A stretch of 64,000 nucleotides of DNA from Platycnemis pennipes (taxonomy: Eukaryota; Arthropoda; Insecta; Odonata; Platycnemididae): NCBI GenBank assembly GCA_933228895.1, contig OW121856.1, positions 102,027,027 to 102,091,026 of the forward strand. The letters run 5' to 3'. Both the position numbers and the translations under genes were made by a program. Of this stretch, positions 30,656 to 43,793 are shown piece after piece; position 1 is the first letter of the stretch, and each line of letters starts with the position of its first letter. The notes under the pieces are model-generated. The model was not told the DNA's origin, ran no database searches, and worked only from the letters and a program-made list of their open reading frames with translations.

Positions 30656-33640
30656 TGTGTGATAGTAACGTATAGTAGACCAACTCTTGCTATGACGCTG
30701 TAAATGGAGAGAAAGGGGAATAACATATTAGAACAAAAACATTCAATTTTGACACGGATTTTGCAACCGATTTCTCCTCTCAAATGAAATGCTATTTAAT
30801 TTAAATCTTTATCAATTCCCTTTCAATAATGGAAAGTTCCTGCTTGATCTACTGCCTCATAACTTTGCTGTCATTCATATAACGAAAGAAATTTTATGCT
30901 GAAAAAATGTTATCATAACTCTAGGGAACACTTAATGTCTTCAATTATCCTCATATTTCCACGTAAGATCAAAGAATTTCCTTTCTCTCCTACATCAGGA
31001 GTTAATTTCCTTCCAGCGCTTTCTCCATACATCTTTCTGTCTGCTTCAAGTTTTTCCCCACCACTTCCTTTCCTCGCATACAACACTTAACACTTGGAGT
31101 AAGCACGTAAGTATACACAGGAAATGAATATTTAATAAATTACTATAGACGGCATATTCAGTATTTTCTATCCTAAATATTCAGCATACGAATGAAAAAT
31201 GATTGCAAACAAATATAGGGACTGGGGCTTGCTATACATAGTCTGAAATAGAAAAACCGATGTAATTGGATTCTGACATTTGAAAACTGTTATGCTGGAA
31301 TTAATCAATAAGTTCAGAAGCAAAAGAAGAGCTTTTAATTAAATTACTCATTGATAGTTGATAGCGTTATGTAATATAGGTGAATAAGTCACAATTCTAT
31401 AAATTAAAATACAAAGAAACTTGCCTGCGACACCATGTAATCCTAGATGGAACAAATTCCATCAATGATGCATTTAATTTTCAATATATGAGAAGTATAT
31501 AACTTGTAGCCATTGTGTGTCGAGTATGACAATAGCAAGATAAAACCAACGAAGCAGTATCAGCTGGTTCTCAATATTGCAATTAGTAGGAGAAATATGA
31601 GGTGGTAAACTTCAGGACGTTAGACAAAAGCTTTTATAAGTTAAGATTAGGAGGATTAGGATATTACAATCAGCGTTTAAAATAGGAATGAAACTCCATT
31701 CGAAGAGTAAAAGATTTAAGGCCGACAAATCTAAGCTAAATATTTTATTCTTCCTGACCAAAGATAAGACATGAGCTCAAATTCGCGATGACAATTATTG
31801 CAACTATCATGCAAAACATATGCTAATTTCACTTTTAATAAATAACTTAATCTTTTGGAAAATACCGGTATTTAAATACAGGACTCCGATACCGGTATAG
31901 TATTTACTAATAGGTACTACTCGTCGATCGATAAAAGTCATCGTGGTATGTCTCATATCCCAGTTTGAGCGGAATTCCTCCTAGCAAGGTGGAACGACAG
32001 AGAGAATATATTTTAAAATGTGAGACACGTGTCACTTCCACTATTCCCTGCGTCGACTCCAAGGCGTTTCTTTCGAGCATGTTTCTCGCCTCGCAATCAG
32101 AGGGATCCATCGAAAGGAAAATACTAAAGCTATTGCATGGAAATTGGATGTTTTTCCACGCTCCCGTGGAGAAAGGCAGAGGGCGGTGGTCAGAAAGACA
32201 GCCTAAGAACAACAATCCTTCCCCCGTTTTGATTGCATGTTATCATTCAATTTTAGCAGAAGTCCGCGCGTTAATCGAGGAAGGGGTCGAAGGCATCAGC
32301 ATTGTTGTGCAACAATGCTTGACATCGGGGGTTTCTCGTGGCTCAACTCCACATATATTCCCAACTCTCCCCTCATTCTTTACCCGCAAGAAGAAATGGA
32401 GAAAGTACGAGTAAACATACTCTGTGATTCTGTGTTGTTTTTACATCCGCTCACCGACCAAGTTTCCATTAATTTTTTTTTAACCGCAGCACCGTTTTGT
32501 GACGTGCGGTACATAGGGTGACAGAAAGAAAGCAAACATCGGCGTGGGTGATATGTTGTCGTGTCAGTTATAAGGGGGCGTATAATTTGAGAGAGAGGGA
32601 GGCTTGAAATTGGAGCCAGTCATTAGCGAGGCGTTGAAGTGTAAATATTTTCTTTGTCGAAGTCACACTATTCTCTAGAAAGGATCGTTTTTTACAGTGG
32701 GGAATGGTCATGACGTTAATTCCATCACCTTTGTTGTGTGTTATAATAACTATACCTCTCCTGACTAATTGTGAAACGTTTGGAAAAAATTGTATCAAGT
32801 TTGACGTACCCAAAGATTTTCAAATTACATTCAAATTGGCACTGAATTCTAGGGAATCAATTAGGAATGCAAGTATCCCTAGTTTATAAAGAAACACACT
32901 CACATATTGAGTCAGATGTTTTAGTTTCACGGTGCAAATATTTTAAGCATCGTGCTAAGAAAAACAATATCATAAAGGGATCCGAAATATTACGGAACTT
33001 GGGTGATTTGGAAAGAGTTCCCCTTCAATTCATCAGGAAGGGAAAATAGATATTTAAAAAATACCTGACCAGAATACTTAAAGTTCAATTTCAAAAGAGA
33101 TGTAAACAAAACGCCAACGCATGAAGTGATTCTACGATATTTTATACGCTCTTTGGACTTCCTCGGGGCACTCAAAAAAAATTAATGCACATAGAAGACC
33201 AACGTATTTCCGACGAAGTAGCGCCAAAACAAATCAAAAAGTGCCATTCCTGAACCAACTAAAAGGACGAGGAATATTTGTATGACTGGACGCACTGCAG
33301 CAACTACGAATTACTGGTCCCAACCCTATATTCATATAGTAATCTCTAGATGCTCATTCTTACACAAACTCGGAATTTAAAATTTCAAGTCCTTTTAAAA
33401 AAAAACTTGGAATGGATGAGGAAAACATTTGGCTAAAAACGCAAAGTGAAGTGATCTGATGCCATAATTCAAATGCGTCGAAATTCTAGACGTTTTTCGA
33501 TAAAAAAACATGCACATAAATATTGTGAGCACAGCTCTGGTGGAGTGAGAGAGAGGGAATAAAAATATATATTTATAAATAAAATTTTTGAACGGAAGGG
33601 AAAGAGGAATCATAGTGGCGCTAACGAGGGCTCGAGTTTC
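30656..33640. other. no gene seen
   Basis: 31965-32414 holds a 149-codon frame with no recognised motif. A 22-bp near-palindrome (AGCATTGTTG..CAACAATGCT) lies at about 32298-32319. The rest is AT-rich. Confidence 0.45.
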
Positions 33641-34560
33641 CATGACGTAAATGTCGGAGGCAAGTAAAAATAAAAAAAGGACACCCATGTGTGAGTGTGT
33701 CTGTGCGTGTTTGTGTATGTATGTGCGTTTGGATGTCTCCTTCCACAGCCAAATAAAACTGGAGCGGTTTGCAGAGAAGGGAGAGCAAGAGGGGAACGTG
33801 GGTGAGAGTTTTGAAGGGGGAGGAGAAAGAGAGAGAGAGAATTTAGAGGTGTGCAAAAAGGGGCGAAATAGTTTGGGAAAAAACAAAGACGGTGTAAGAG
33901 GGGGGTAGGGGGGTGAAAAAGGGTGGTTTAGGGGATTGGGGTGGGAGAAGGTAGGGGAGTTCGCGAAATGTTTGTAAAATGCGAAAATTTACACAAAGGT
34001 TCGTTCCGTATCCAGCCAAAAAACCCAAGTATTCAATCCCTTAACGTGTTCAGCAAGCTCAGGGAAATAAAAATGAATAGGAGTTGGGGTAAGAGTGGGA
34101 GAAAAGCGAGGGTCCAACCCCAACTTGCACGTCGGCTAACATACCCAAAGCCCTATAGCTCCGCGGGGCGAGCATTGCGACATCGCTTTATTTTTTTCTC
34201 CTCTTCTCTCTCACCCCTTTTTATCAGCCTCCCCCTTTTCCGTCCTCCAATCCAGAGCAGCAACCAACTTCCTCCATTGGGGGCGGAAGGCGGGGGAAGT
34301 TGAGGGAGAGGAGGTAGGGGGGGTGGAGTTAATGGAGAGAAGGGTTGTGCGGGGGAGGGGGGGGGGAGGGCTACGCAGCGGGTGCACCGAACAAACGAAT
34401 GCAATGATGCGCACGCTGAAACAAAAGGGCTTCGGGAGAAGAGAACTCGGGAGTGTGGACGGGAAAACTTGTATCGCGGAAAATAGGTTGGAGTAAAATA
34501 TAACGAAGGTTTCAAGGAGGAGAATGGAAATAGGGTATTTTTTTAGGGGATAGGAGAAAA
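33640..34560. other. purine-rich island switching strand bias; no gene
   Basis: 33770-33960 is G/A-rich, about 34195-34260 is C/T-rich and 34280-34560 is G/A-rich again. Frames up to 167 codons on the minus strand are serine/proline/leucine-rich artefacts of this composition. Confidence 0.6.
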
Positions 34561-35337
34561 ATATGATTCGTAAAGAGTTGAGAAAGAGAAATGAGAAGGT
34601 TGAAGTTTGTGTGCATAGGAGATTCAGCTTCCCGATTCGGGTTTTTCGTTCATTTGAAAATTGGATTCTACCCTTGCGATCTCCAAACGCATTTCCTCCT
34701 AACAGGGCTTGCACCCTTTTCTAAAGCACGCAAGGTAGAAAGTTCCCTTTTTATCAAGGTGAGAAGAATGAAGACACACGCGGATTTACGGGTATTTTAT
34801 TTCGCCAAACCTTAGGGTATATGCATTAACTTAGATTAAAATTAAATTCGACAATTTTTTTAGCCCTGAAATTCGTCAACAGACAATTTTGACGCTATAA
34901 AATAATAAACCGTAATTTAACTCAGATTATGTTCTGATAAGGATCTGGTATTGGCCCTAGAGACAAATTCATTTATTTAATTTTAAGGATTTTTCACTTC
35001 CTATAGATCCTGGGGCCCAAAAAATGAGGAATGAAAAATTTGGAAATTAAGAAAAAAATTTTAAAAATAGGGCAGTTTTTTTCATCAAAGAATACCCATT
35101 TCACTAGAGAATTAAATGTTAATTTGAAGAGCATTCGATGAAGCTCAGAAATGGCTGAACTGCGCTGCCTTGTTGCTGACGTAACAAATAAATAGTTTTA
35201 CGTTGCGAGGCATAGGAATTTTTCGTCTCCTAAAATTACCATTGTTTTTCAGATCCCCTCAGCTCTAGTGAATATTAATTAATAATAGCCTATCAAAACT
35301 ATCAAAGTCAAAAACTCTCTTCCCTTAAACATGGTAT
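34561..35337. other. no recognised feature
   Basis: AT-rich sequence without motifs. Confidence 0.4.
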
Positions 35338-35790
35338 TCATCATCATCATCATCGTCATTGGTCAACAATCCTAGGATAGGTTTGACCCAGCTTTCCGCT
35401 CGATTCTTCTATCGGCCAACCTTTTCATTGTGACGTAATTCTTCTCTTTTACATCCTTCTTTATCTGTTCCATGTATCTCATATATAACTTTTCCAATCT
35501 TCCCGTTCAATTTTCCCTCGGCGATAGTCCTCATCAGGCCATCGTGTCTAGGGATATGGCCGATTAAGTTGTCCCTTCTTCTTTTTAGAGTTGACAGCAG
35601 ACTGTCAGGCAGTCTGCTGTCAACTCTAAAAAGAGTTGACAGCAATAAAATTAAAATATTAAAAAAAATAGAGGAGGCATGAGATTTTCTCCTACTCTTC
35701 TTAGGACTTCCTCGTTACTTACTCGGTCGATCCATTTAATCTTCAGCATTCTTCTGTAGCACCACATTTCAAATGCTGCTCAAAACATGT
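35338..35790 (-). pseudogene. LINE-B C-terminal fragment with internal inverted duplication
   Basis: From the right the minus strand reads FEMWCYRRMLKIKWID, RVSNEEVLRRVGE-like sequence, then (after a rearranged zone) LKRRRDNLIGHIPRHDGLMR, TIAEGKLNGKIGK, and ends in a GATGATGATGATGA tail at 35338-35357. The rearranged zone holds a perfect inverted repeat of 24 bp with a 5-base loop (35581-35604 and 35610-35633), followed by a third partial copy (35632-35644) and about 40 bp of unrelated AT-rich filler. This breaks the frame between the RRVGE and LKRRR blocks. Confidence 0.85.
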
Positions 35791-37134
35791 AATAATAGTC
35801 GTTTTATAGGCTCCCCTTCGTGGAGTGCTCTACTACTGCGCGTCATGGCATGACGATGGGCCAACTTCACAATATGCTAAGAAAAATGAATACTAACTGT
35901 TTTTAAATCAATGAACTGAGTAAATAATTTTGAATGAATAAATGAAATTAAATCATAATAAATTAACTGAATAAATATACCTCAGATACTAGTTAATAAG
36001 CATTAATGGAGGGCACCGTCTGCTTTGAAGCGTCCGCAGAGCTACCTAGCGGCAGTTAGAGGAAAGAGTGTTACGTCACACGTATGATTTACCGCCATGG
36101 TTTTTTGCTGTCGCGTTTTCGCTCTGTTCAATTTATTCACTTTTTAATTAATGATAAAAAATACTTAACGTCGTTTTAAAGTCGAACTGCTTAAAATAAA
36201 TACTCCAGAGGATATAAACTTTCGATCAAGACAATAAAAAATAACAGGACACTACCCTATTATGTTAAAGTCATATGTGCCCAGAACGCATGACTGAACA
36301 TTTATCTATTTCTTTAGATATTTTTCACATTATATCACTGAGCTTTGCATTTGCTGGCACTCAACAATCCGCCAGAATCCTTCTATCGTACTTCAAAATT
36401 GGCACCAGCATTAAGTGAAGGCTAAGATGACCATTAATACAGCACGTGAAATCTAGGTCAAGTATCGACTCCTGTGTTTGAACTTCTATTCACAAACATA
36501 CAGAGTGATGGCATCCCTCCCGGTAAAATATTCCAGTGGAAAAATAGTACCCCAATCGGATCTCCGGTAGGAAATTCCCTGGGGAGAAACAGACACCCTG
36601 AAATTTAGTTCAAGGTCTACCAAGTAAAGAAAGAATAGAAGAGAATCATTCGTAAATTGGAATAAAGGAAAATATTCCAACCTATATATCTAAATAATCA
36701 AGTTGATTACGTTCCGGTGAAAAATGACGGAAAAATAGATTAGGTTAATTGATAACTGTGGGTGAAGAACGTTTATAATATTGAGATTTTCGACAAATAA
36801 AACCAGAGACACAAAATGGAGGAGCATAAGAAAAAAGGCTATTTTTTAAAACCATTGATTTATCGTTAAAAATGACCGAAAAAGCAAAAGAAGGGTGCTT
36901 GTCCAATTGATCGAACTTAATCTTATTTTTATATTATATATCTCCGAATTTTAATGGTATTTCCATCCCTTACAGGAGAATCCCTACATCCCATCCCTTA
37001 CCTGAGAATATTCCATGCAGCATGTCTTTTGCATAAACACCTATCTACGCAATTAGATGAGCTAGTTACATTTAAGTTAACAAAGTAAAATTAAAAGCAT
37101 TCTCAAAATTAAATGTCATTATTTATCATAAGTC
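35791..37134. other. no recognised feature
   Basis: AT-rich; only short frames without motifs. Confidence 0.45.
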
Positions 37135-37300
37135 AACAATTCATAGATTGCTTCGTCGGGATGTGACAGGTTTACACTCGATTATTCTCTTAGCTAACCA
37201 TTCATATTTACAAAGTATTCTTTTTCACATACTTCATTACCTTTTCCATGTGTCTGTTGCAAGATCTTCCTTTCCACGTAGTCTTGTATTGCACCTGCTA
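37135..37300 (-). pseudogene. decayed LINE-B C-terminal scrap
   Basis: The minus strand can be read as RHMEKVMKYVKKEYFVNMNG and then LREIIECKPVTS, parallel to RYMEQVVKDVKERNYVTMKR and ADRRIEWRAAS in good LINE-B copies. It abuts the 3' side of the Penelope-like remnant. Confidence 0.5.
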
Positions 37301-38040
37301 GAACCCCAATCCTCTTCAGGGCGAAAAAACTGAGTGTTGAGTTTTGAATTCGGTCCGTTATTTGTACTGAGCTTGAATATTCAGATAGCTTCTGTTTGGT
37401 TCATTGCTGTAGTTATTTGTAGCATCTAATCTTCTAAATGACCGGTATCCAGATTTTGCTGACCGTTTCTCCTGAACTTAAAAATGCGTTCATGGTCCAG
37501 AGTCTCGATTAAGAGTTTTCTCTTTCAAAATTATTTCAATAGTCTCTTTTACAACGAGATCTCAATGTCCGTTGGCGTGACAAAGGATTTTTGTTTTGCC
37601 AACGTTGATGGAAGAGGCTATGTCGAGGATATAGTTATACGGCTTCTACTAGGGCTCACTTCTCTGGCTGATACAGCCTGACGTGCCTCCGATGTTCTTT
37701 TATTCGCGTTGCTACGGTGCGTGCTGTCTACTCTAATGTAGGCGTGGCTACATTCATATGAGATACGTTAGATACCAGGTTTTCTGAGGCCAAGATTGTA
37801 ATTCACCTTCACGAGGCGACCCGGATTGCATCGATGAAATGCCTTTTTAACATCCTGCCTATTTTTCGCGATGTCTTTGAAGCATACGGAATACAGGCTT
37901 TTTTTGCTTTTTTTCCAGACCTTCCTATGCGGATGTATTCGTTTTCTCAGGCTTTTTTAGAGCCGGGAGAGAGTCTCAATATCGGTATCCATTCTGCTTT
38001 AAGGTCGTCGCTAGGTGTTTAATCCAGCCCGTAAGTTTCT
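37300..38040 (-). pseudogene. Penelope-like element remnant (end of RT linker, GIY-YIG endonuclease)
   Basis: Read on the minus strand through frame changes and stops, the order is IPYASKTSRKIGRMLKRHFI, RKPGI*RISYECSHAYIRV, ARTVATRIKEHRRHVRLYQP, EKSALVE-like sequence, KTKILCHANGH*DLVVKE, TIEIILKEKTLNRDSGP. Penelope-like retroelements end in a GIY-YIG nuclease of the pattern PGIYRI.C.C...YIG.TGR....R..EH......, followed by an E..AI.I...N.NRD..G tail, and the matched blocks fall in exactly this order. The GIY tyrosine codon has become TAA and YIG reads YIR, so the nuclease is dead. The RT upstream is not recognisable. The 3' side holds a CCTGAAGAGGATTGGGG motif near 37310-37325. Confidence 0.72.
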
Positions 38041-40346
38041 TGGCCTAAAATATTGATTTGGTCAGTATGATAGAAGGATATAATTTAAACACAATATGTA
38101 TAACTCATCCGAGGATTCAGTTCAACTCACACGACTGTGATTAAGATAGATACAACAATACTACGTGTGAGAATACAGACATACTCTTTTTGACGAGCTC
38201 AGTTTATAACTTAACCTCCAGGTACATCCATATACCAATTTCTGTCGTTACCAGAAAGTGCCAGTAACTCTCTTCTTTACATCGCAATATCACCCAAACT
38301 CAAAAAAAAATCAAATTTTTTGCACATGAAAAAGCTACTTACACACTTGCTAAACCAATGCCTTTCTGATTTTTAAACCGTGTCCAACATTGATTTTTTT
38401 GCTCCGAAATATATTTTTTCTCAAAATTATTCAATTTGAATGCATATTCCCTAAATCTAATTTTATTAATTTATTCAGTCACTTCGTACGTGTGAGTATT
38501 ACGAGAAGAAATATTGATCCCTCTATCAAAGTCTTTGTTCGTCACTTCGTTACCTGAAACTTGTAAAAAAATAGATTTTGGGAGTTACATTTACAGCGGT
38601 TAAAAATCATACATTCTTCCAAAATGCCCCTTTTTAAGTGCTTTAATATCAAGTACTTTATAAACTTTCCAATGATTTCTTTTACATGCCTAAACCTAGT
38701 ATAGCCGGCATGCTTGGGCTATTTGAAAAATGTACAAAGAAGTTTTTTAGGCGTTCCCGTTGTGTGTTCTGCCTGTAAGTTAGGGAAAAAATTTCCCTGC
38801 AGTAAGGGAACGGATTTCGGCTTGCAAATGTTGCCTTAATGCATATTACACATATTTTAGCTGGAATCTGAGATGGTGAAGTAAGGCCCATTCGTCGATT
38901 CAAAATGGGATGACCCTTAAATAAATAAACCGACAAGATTCTGAGATACGCATGTACTAAATTGGTACTTGTTCGACATATTTCTACATGGATGCAGGCA
39001 CTCACTATCAGCTTGAGTGACGGAAGTGGATTAACTAGGAAAATTTCCAGCCATGTATCATCGACTGCGTCACATAACGAGCAGCTGTTACCGATATATT
39101 TTATACGCTCACTGCCATTACAATTATACATTTTCAAATGCTTACCACCATGAAAAACATGAATGCATTCATACCCATCGCTCATTTCGTAATAAAATAT
39201 ATTGATAAGGCGAGTAATAATTGCGTTATGCTACCAAAATTTACCGTCGTTAATAAATTTTACTGTAAAAATTTCTTTGATGGGAAAGGGAAATATTTCT
39301 TAGAATTATATGCATTGCTTTGTTTTCTTGGTAATTTACATAATAAATATACAAGCAGCAGTTTAGAGCTATTTATTATTGATTGAAATCAATAAACTCT
39401 TTGTGATAAATTTATTTTAACCGTTCAAATACGAGTATTAAAGATTAATCACCCATGAGATAATATCACTTGTTTCCTCCATTTAGTTAAACTATCAAGG
39501 GCAATGTTTTCATTTCTGAAGGTGTTAAAATGACCGGAGGATAAAATCCTGTCACCTGTACACTCAATTAAATTAGTCAATTTAATGCGCTTTGTTTTGC
39601 AGTGGTAAAATTCCCAGTAAATCAAATTTCATGTCAAAAAATCATTACTATTTCATACCACGTCTTACAAGGCCGGCAGCATTTCTCTCCAGCGGGCGAA
39701 GATGCTACAGTCACCAAAATTAGCAAGTGACGTCCTTATAATTATTTTTTCGTACGTCCGAGTAGGTATTACCTTACCGTGAATCAACTAATATTTTACC
39801 GTACCGTAATATTACGAAAACTTTCCTGCCAACATTTCGAAACTCAACTTCTATTTTGCGGGGCGAGCAATTGATACTTTAGACCAATACAATTTTTGAA
39901 ATGCATAACTATCACTATCCTAATCACGGTACTTCCTCTAGTTGGAGGGGCAGATTCCCGAATCATTGAGCGATTCCGACTCTTAATTTGGATAGGATAC
40001 TTAAATAAAAGTATAGAATCAATTATAACTACATGAGATTGAACGTTATTCTTAAACTTTTTATCGATAAAAAATAATACGCATATATTGCAAATTGAGG
40101 TATAGTTTAATAGTTTATAAAAAGCACCAGTATTGATTAAAATGTATATGTATTTTCATCTTAAATGTATAGAATGTCACTCCACAATAAGTACATGAAA
40201 CACGAGTCTAATTGAAAGAAGAAAAGAAAGAAATTGTTTCAATATGAATAATTGTTTCATTACTTGAAAGAGGAAGGAAATGTGATTATGTAAATTAAGA
40301 AATTGGTACAATATTTATAGATCATTTTCTTTTATGTCTGTGTTGG
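38041..40346. other. no gene assigned; one 167-codon minus-strand frame
   Basis: 38682-39185 (minus) is open for 167 codons in AT-rich DNA, with several Cys pairs (CSLC, CVIC) but no recognisable fold. It could be a decayed element. No start-context or splice evidence supports a gene. Elsewhere nothing is recognised. Confidence 0.4.
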
Positions 40347-42360
40347 TTATATCTTCATGCAATACGGCCAGCTTTGAATCAAAAGAGTATCATCAGGATT
40401 ACCTCCAGCAAGAGCATAACTCCATTCCAGCTTTTCATTATATTGTAGTCTACAGTAGCTTCCCCTAAGACATTTGTGCATATACAAGGTCTTGCTCAAG
40501 ATCAAATATGGCTTGTTTATTAAACCACACAATGGAGGTGGCCGCAGAAGAATTCTATTTCTTCTGACAAAGATTTTCCTTTCTGTATTTAAAAGACGTT
40601 TTTTACACCTAAGACCAAAACAATAAACCCACACGCTCTGAATAGTAATGAAAATGTGTTCATATTTCTCAAAAAGTCACGGAATAGCTGTTTTCTTTTA
40701 TATATGTGAAATAGTTTTTTAAGAGAAAAAAATAATAATAATAATTTACTTCTTCCAGTAAAATTTACATAATTCATAACGTTTACAATTTTGACATGAG
40801 TAAGTTAGGCACCCTACAAAGCAATAGGCCTGTTTTAAGGGGACCGTTCAGTTCAGTTTCGCATGCATTGCTCTGAACAAATATAAAAAGAAGTTTCACA
40901 AAACAAAAACAGTACAGCAAACGAAGACAATTTATATCAACGAAATACAATTTCTATATTGTCACAAGACATTAACCATTGTTTTACCAATCTTAGGAAA
41001 AGTTTACAGTTAGTTACCTAGAGGTTAAAGAGCTTTAATTTTATTTGTTAATTGATTATATATTTTCTGTCACATGCATAAAAATGATCTTTTAAATAGT
41101 GTTAAATATACTTTAATCGTAGGGACCCGGTGGCTTCTAAGAAGATTAAACATCTTATGACCGTCCATAACCTTTGTTGCATTGCCGCCTCTTCCATAAA
41201 ATATTTTCAGCGCCTTGCAACATAACATATTTCTTAAAGGAAGTACACTTTGACTAGACTAAGTGTTTTCTTTTTTGTATAAATTTCTCAACAATATTTT
41301 TTTAAATTTCTTTGGCTGTTAAATTATTTTAACCGGCACATTTATTCATTATTTTGCACTCCCACTCATTTGATGGTGGTAGCTCCCAACGGAAATTTTC
41401 CTTTAAAGCAACCTAAAGCCCAAATGTCAAATTCATACGCGTAAAAACCCATGCGGGTATGGGCAATCAAATTGATCTGTGTCAGTTTATAGTAGCGTAC
41501 CATATCGTAGAGTAATTTTGGCCTAAATAATTGCTTGCTGCGCCGTACCATAGTGCAACTTCTAGATGATTATTGAATAATAAAGTGACACTGAGAAAGG
41601 GAAGGAGTTTTCGTGGTTGCGCGGGGGTGGTTAAGAATGCTGCGCCGGGATTGGGAAGGGCAAAGGAAGTGACCGGACTGAGGTGAAGTGGGGTAGCTGA
41701 CCAAGGGATGGAATGGAGAGAGTAAGGGAGAGGGAGGATGGGGTTAGAGGAGGATCTGTCCGGACAAGGGGTCTACGTGGTCAACCAGCCCAGTGTCATT
41801 AGGACAACCGCAGGCTCGGACAACCGCACCTCCCTATATACCCCTGGTCGACATCCCCTCTCCCTCCACCCCTCACTGGTCCTCCCGCCCCTCCCCTGAC
41901 CCTCCTCCCACCTCTGCCCTTCCCACAGAAAACCCCCGACACGTTCAACTCCGCGCTGACCTCTCCAAAAATCTCTCCCGCAACTAATACTCTCTTCCTC
42001 CCCCAGCCTCCGTCCGGCACGAATGAATTAGAGAGAGGGAGAGAGGGGGGAGTGCATTAGGGGCATGCTGGGAATAGCAAATGCGAAAGGACCTTTCCTC
42101 GTATCAATACACCACCACTTCCCGGTTATTACGCGGCGGGATTAATACGGAAAATTCGATTTCGTCGTCGTGCGAACACGTCCCGTCCCTTACCCTCACT
42201 CATTCGTCCTCCAAGGGTCTCATATACATAGGTATACGAGCATGCATAGATTTCCATGCTTGAGCCATTTTGAGGGAAGGGTCAGACTACACCGGATGAA
42301 GGGAAGATGGCAGATGTGCTAAAGAATCCCATCCACTCCAGTGATTTTTTCATCCCAGCA
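40347..42360. other. no gene assigned; purine-rich then C-rich island 41580-42060
   Basis: 40347-40634 (minus) is a 95-codon frame without a recognised domain. 41600-41760 is G/A-rich and 41790-42010 is C/T-rich, with proline/serine-rich frames. No gene evidence. Confidence 0.45.
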
Positions 42361-42900
42361 TTTAATCACTTCTCGTACATTCATGTCTTTCCATAATCCA
42401 TTCCTCACTCGTTTTCGAGAATAAGCATCCCAATTCCATTTTAGTTTTACATTTCAAGAACAATATAGGTCCAGAAGTATTGATCAACATTGTTGTTCCA
42501 CAGATATTCCTATATGTGTGAAATATTGTGCTAAATACATTAAAAATATATGCGAGCTTATAATACTTGAAATTTATTGCACGCAAATATTCTTGACATT
42601 ATCGATTTTAAACACGATTAAAGAATTGAAACCATGTTTGGAACTTATATATCTATGAAAATTTACATAGTAATCTGTTACATATTTCTTCCCATCCATC
42701 ACTAGATGTTGAGCAGCTAGTAAAAACTATAAATAATGCTCTCGTTGAGAAATTGGATATATACCCTATTAGGACAGGGTATATTTCTGGATATACATCC
42801 GGAATTAAAAGGCGTTTACTTTTAAAATTTTATAAAAACTTTCGTGAAATGTAAAATATTTATTTTCTAAACAGGTAATCAGGATTTGATTATAATCAAA
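42361..42900. other. AT-rich DNA with no recognised feature
   Basis: A small hairpin ATATACCCT/AGGGTATAT lies near 42760-42785. TTTGATTATAATCAAA (42885-42900) is palindromic and abuts the long hairpin. Confidence 0.45.
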
Positions 42901-42966
42901 TTAAATAAGTTTGGCAATTTTCCACAAAGAAATCTTTCTTTGTGGAAAATTGCCAAACTTATTTAA
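42901..42966. repeat. 66-nt perfect hairpin (32-bp arms, 2-nt loop)
   Basis: TTAAATAAGTTTGGCAATTT and the next 12 bases (42901-42932) are followed after TC by their exact reverse complement (42935-42966). The 2-nt loop is too tight for a typical microRNA precursor. It is immediately preceded by the palindrome TTTGATTATAATCAAA, and TTTGATTATAATC recurs about 45 bp downstream. Confidence 0.92.
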
Positions 42967-43793
42967 AGATGTTATTCCACATATAACGCCTGAAACAACT
43001 CTTTTTATTTGATTATAATCACCATGGATATGCATATAAGAAACGCGGATTGGATATAAAAGTAATATGGGAGAAGACCCATGCATATAAGAAACGACAG
43101 ACAAGAACTATCCATAAACTTATTCTAATATCGACTGAATAATATGACGATTAAAACTTTTAGAGCATATTTCACAAACTGTGTTGCATGAAGTTTTTTT
43201 TTGACAAAATACTAGCGGTTTTACCGGATCTGGAAAAAATAGAATTTTCATACCTCTACTGCTATCTTTCGCAACCGACAGGTAAGGTCAGATGTGCTAC
43301 TTGGGATAGGAAACGGAGGAATGGTGGAGAGAAATCCTGAGTTGGCAGGGTAGCCTTCTCATAGCTGAGGGCGCCAAAGGGACAATGGTTCAACGGCCCA
43401 TCCAACGGACCAAGTCATCCGACGGACTGCACTCTAAGTGCTCTCTGCATAGCACTCAGGTAGGGAATGGAAGGCTAAAAAAAATCTCTTTCACAATCGG
43501 TGTCAGAACTTCTGTAAGGGAAGCCAGATCTTCAGCAGCCACATGAACCCAATCGCCTAGTTTCTCATCCTTTGAGGGCAGACGATAATTCAATCTTATT
43601 AAAACTCCTGACTATCGATAATTTATCCAAAACACACTAAAGCCATTCATTAGGTTACTTCCTCTGGAAATGAATCAATTGGCCGTGGGAAGAATGACAA
43701 CACCTTGTAGTACCACGAGACGAATTGGTAACTCTGTATGCAATTATATTATGCACGTTTCTTAGTGCCTTATTCGTCGCTTCAAACAATCTA
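42967..43793. other. no recognised feature
   Basis: ATGCATATAAGAAACG occurs twice (about 43030 and 43082). 43300-43480 is locally GC-richer without a recognised domain. Confidence 0.45.

Noticed and set aside
34211..34714. 167-codon minus-strand protein
   Set aside because: Compositional frame in a strand-asymmetric island; no domain.
42901..42966. microRNA precursor
   Set aside because: A 2-nt loop and perfect pairing are not those of a normal pre-miRNA.
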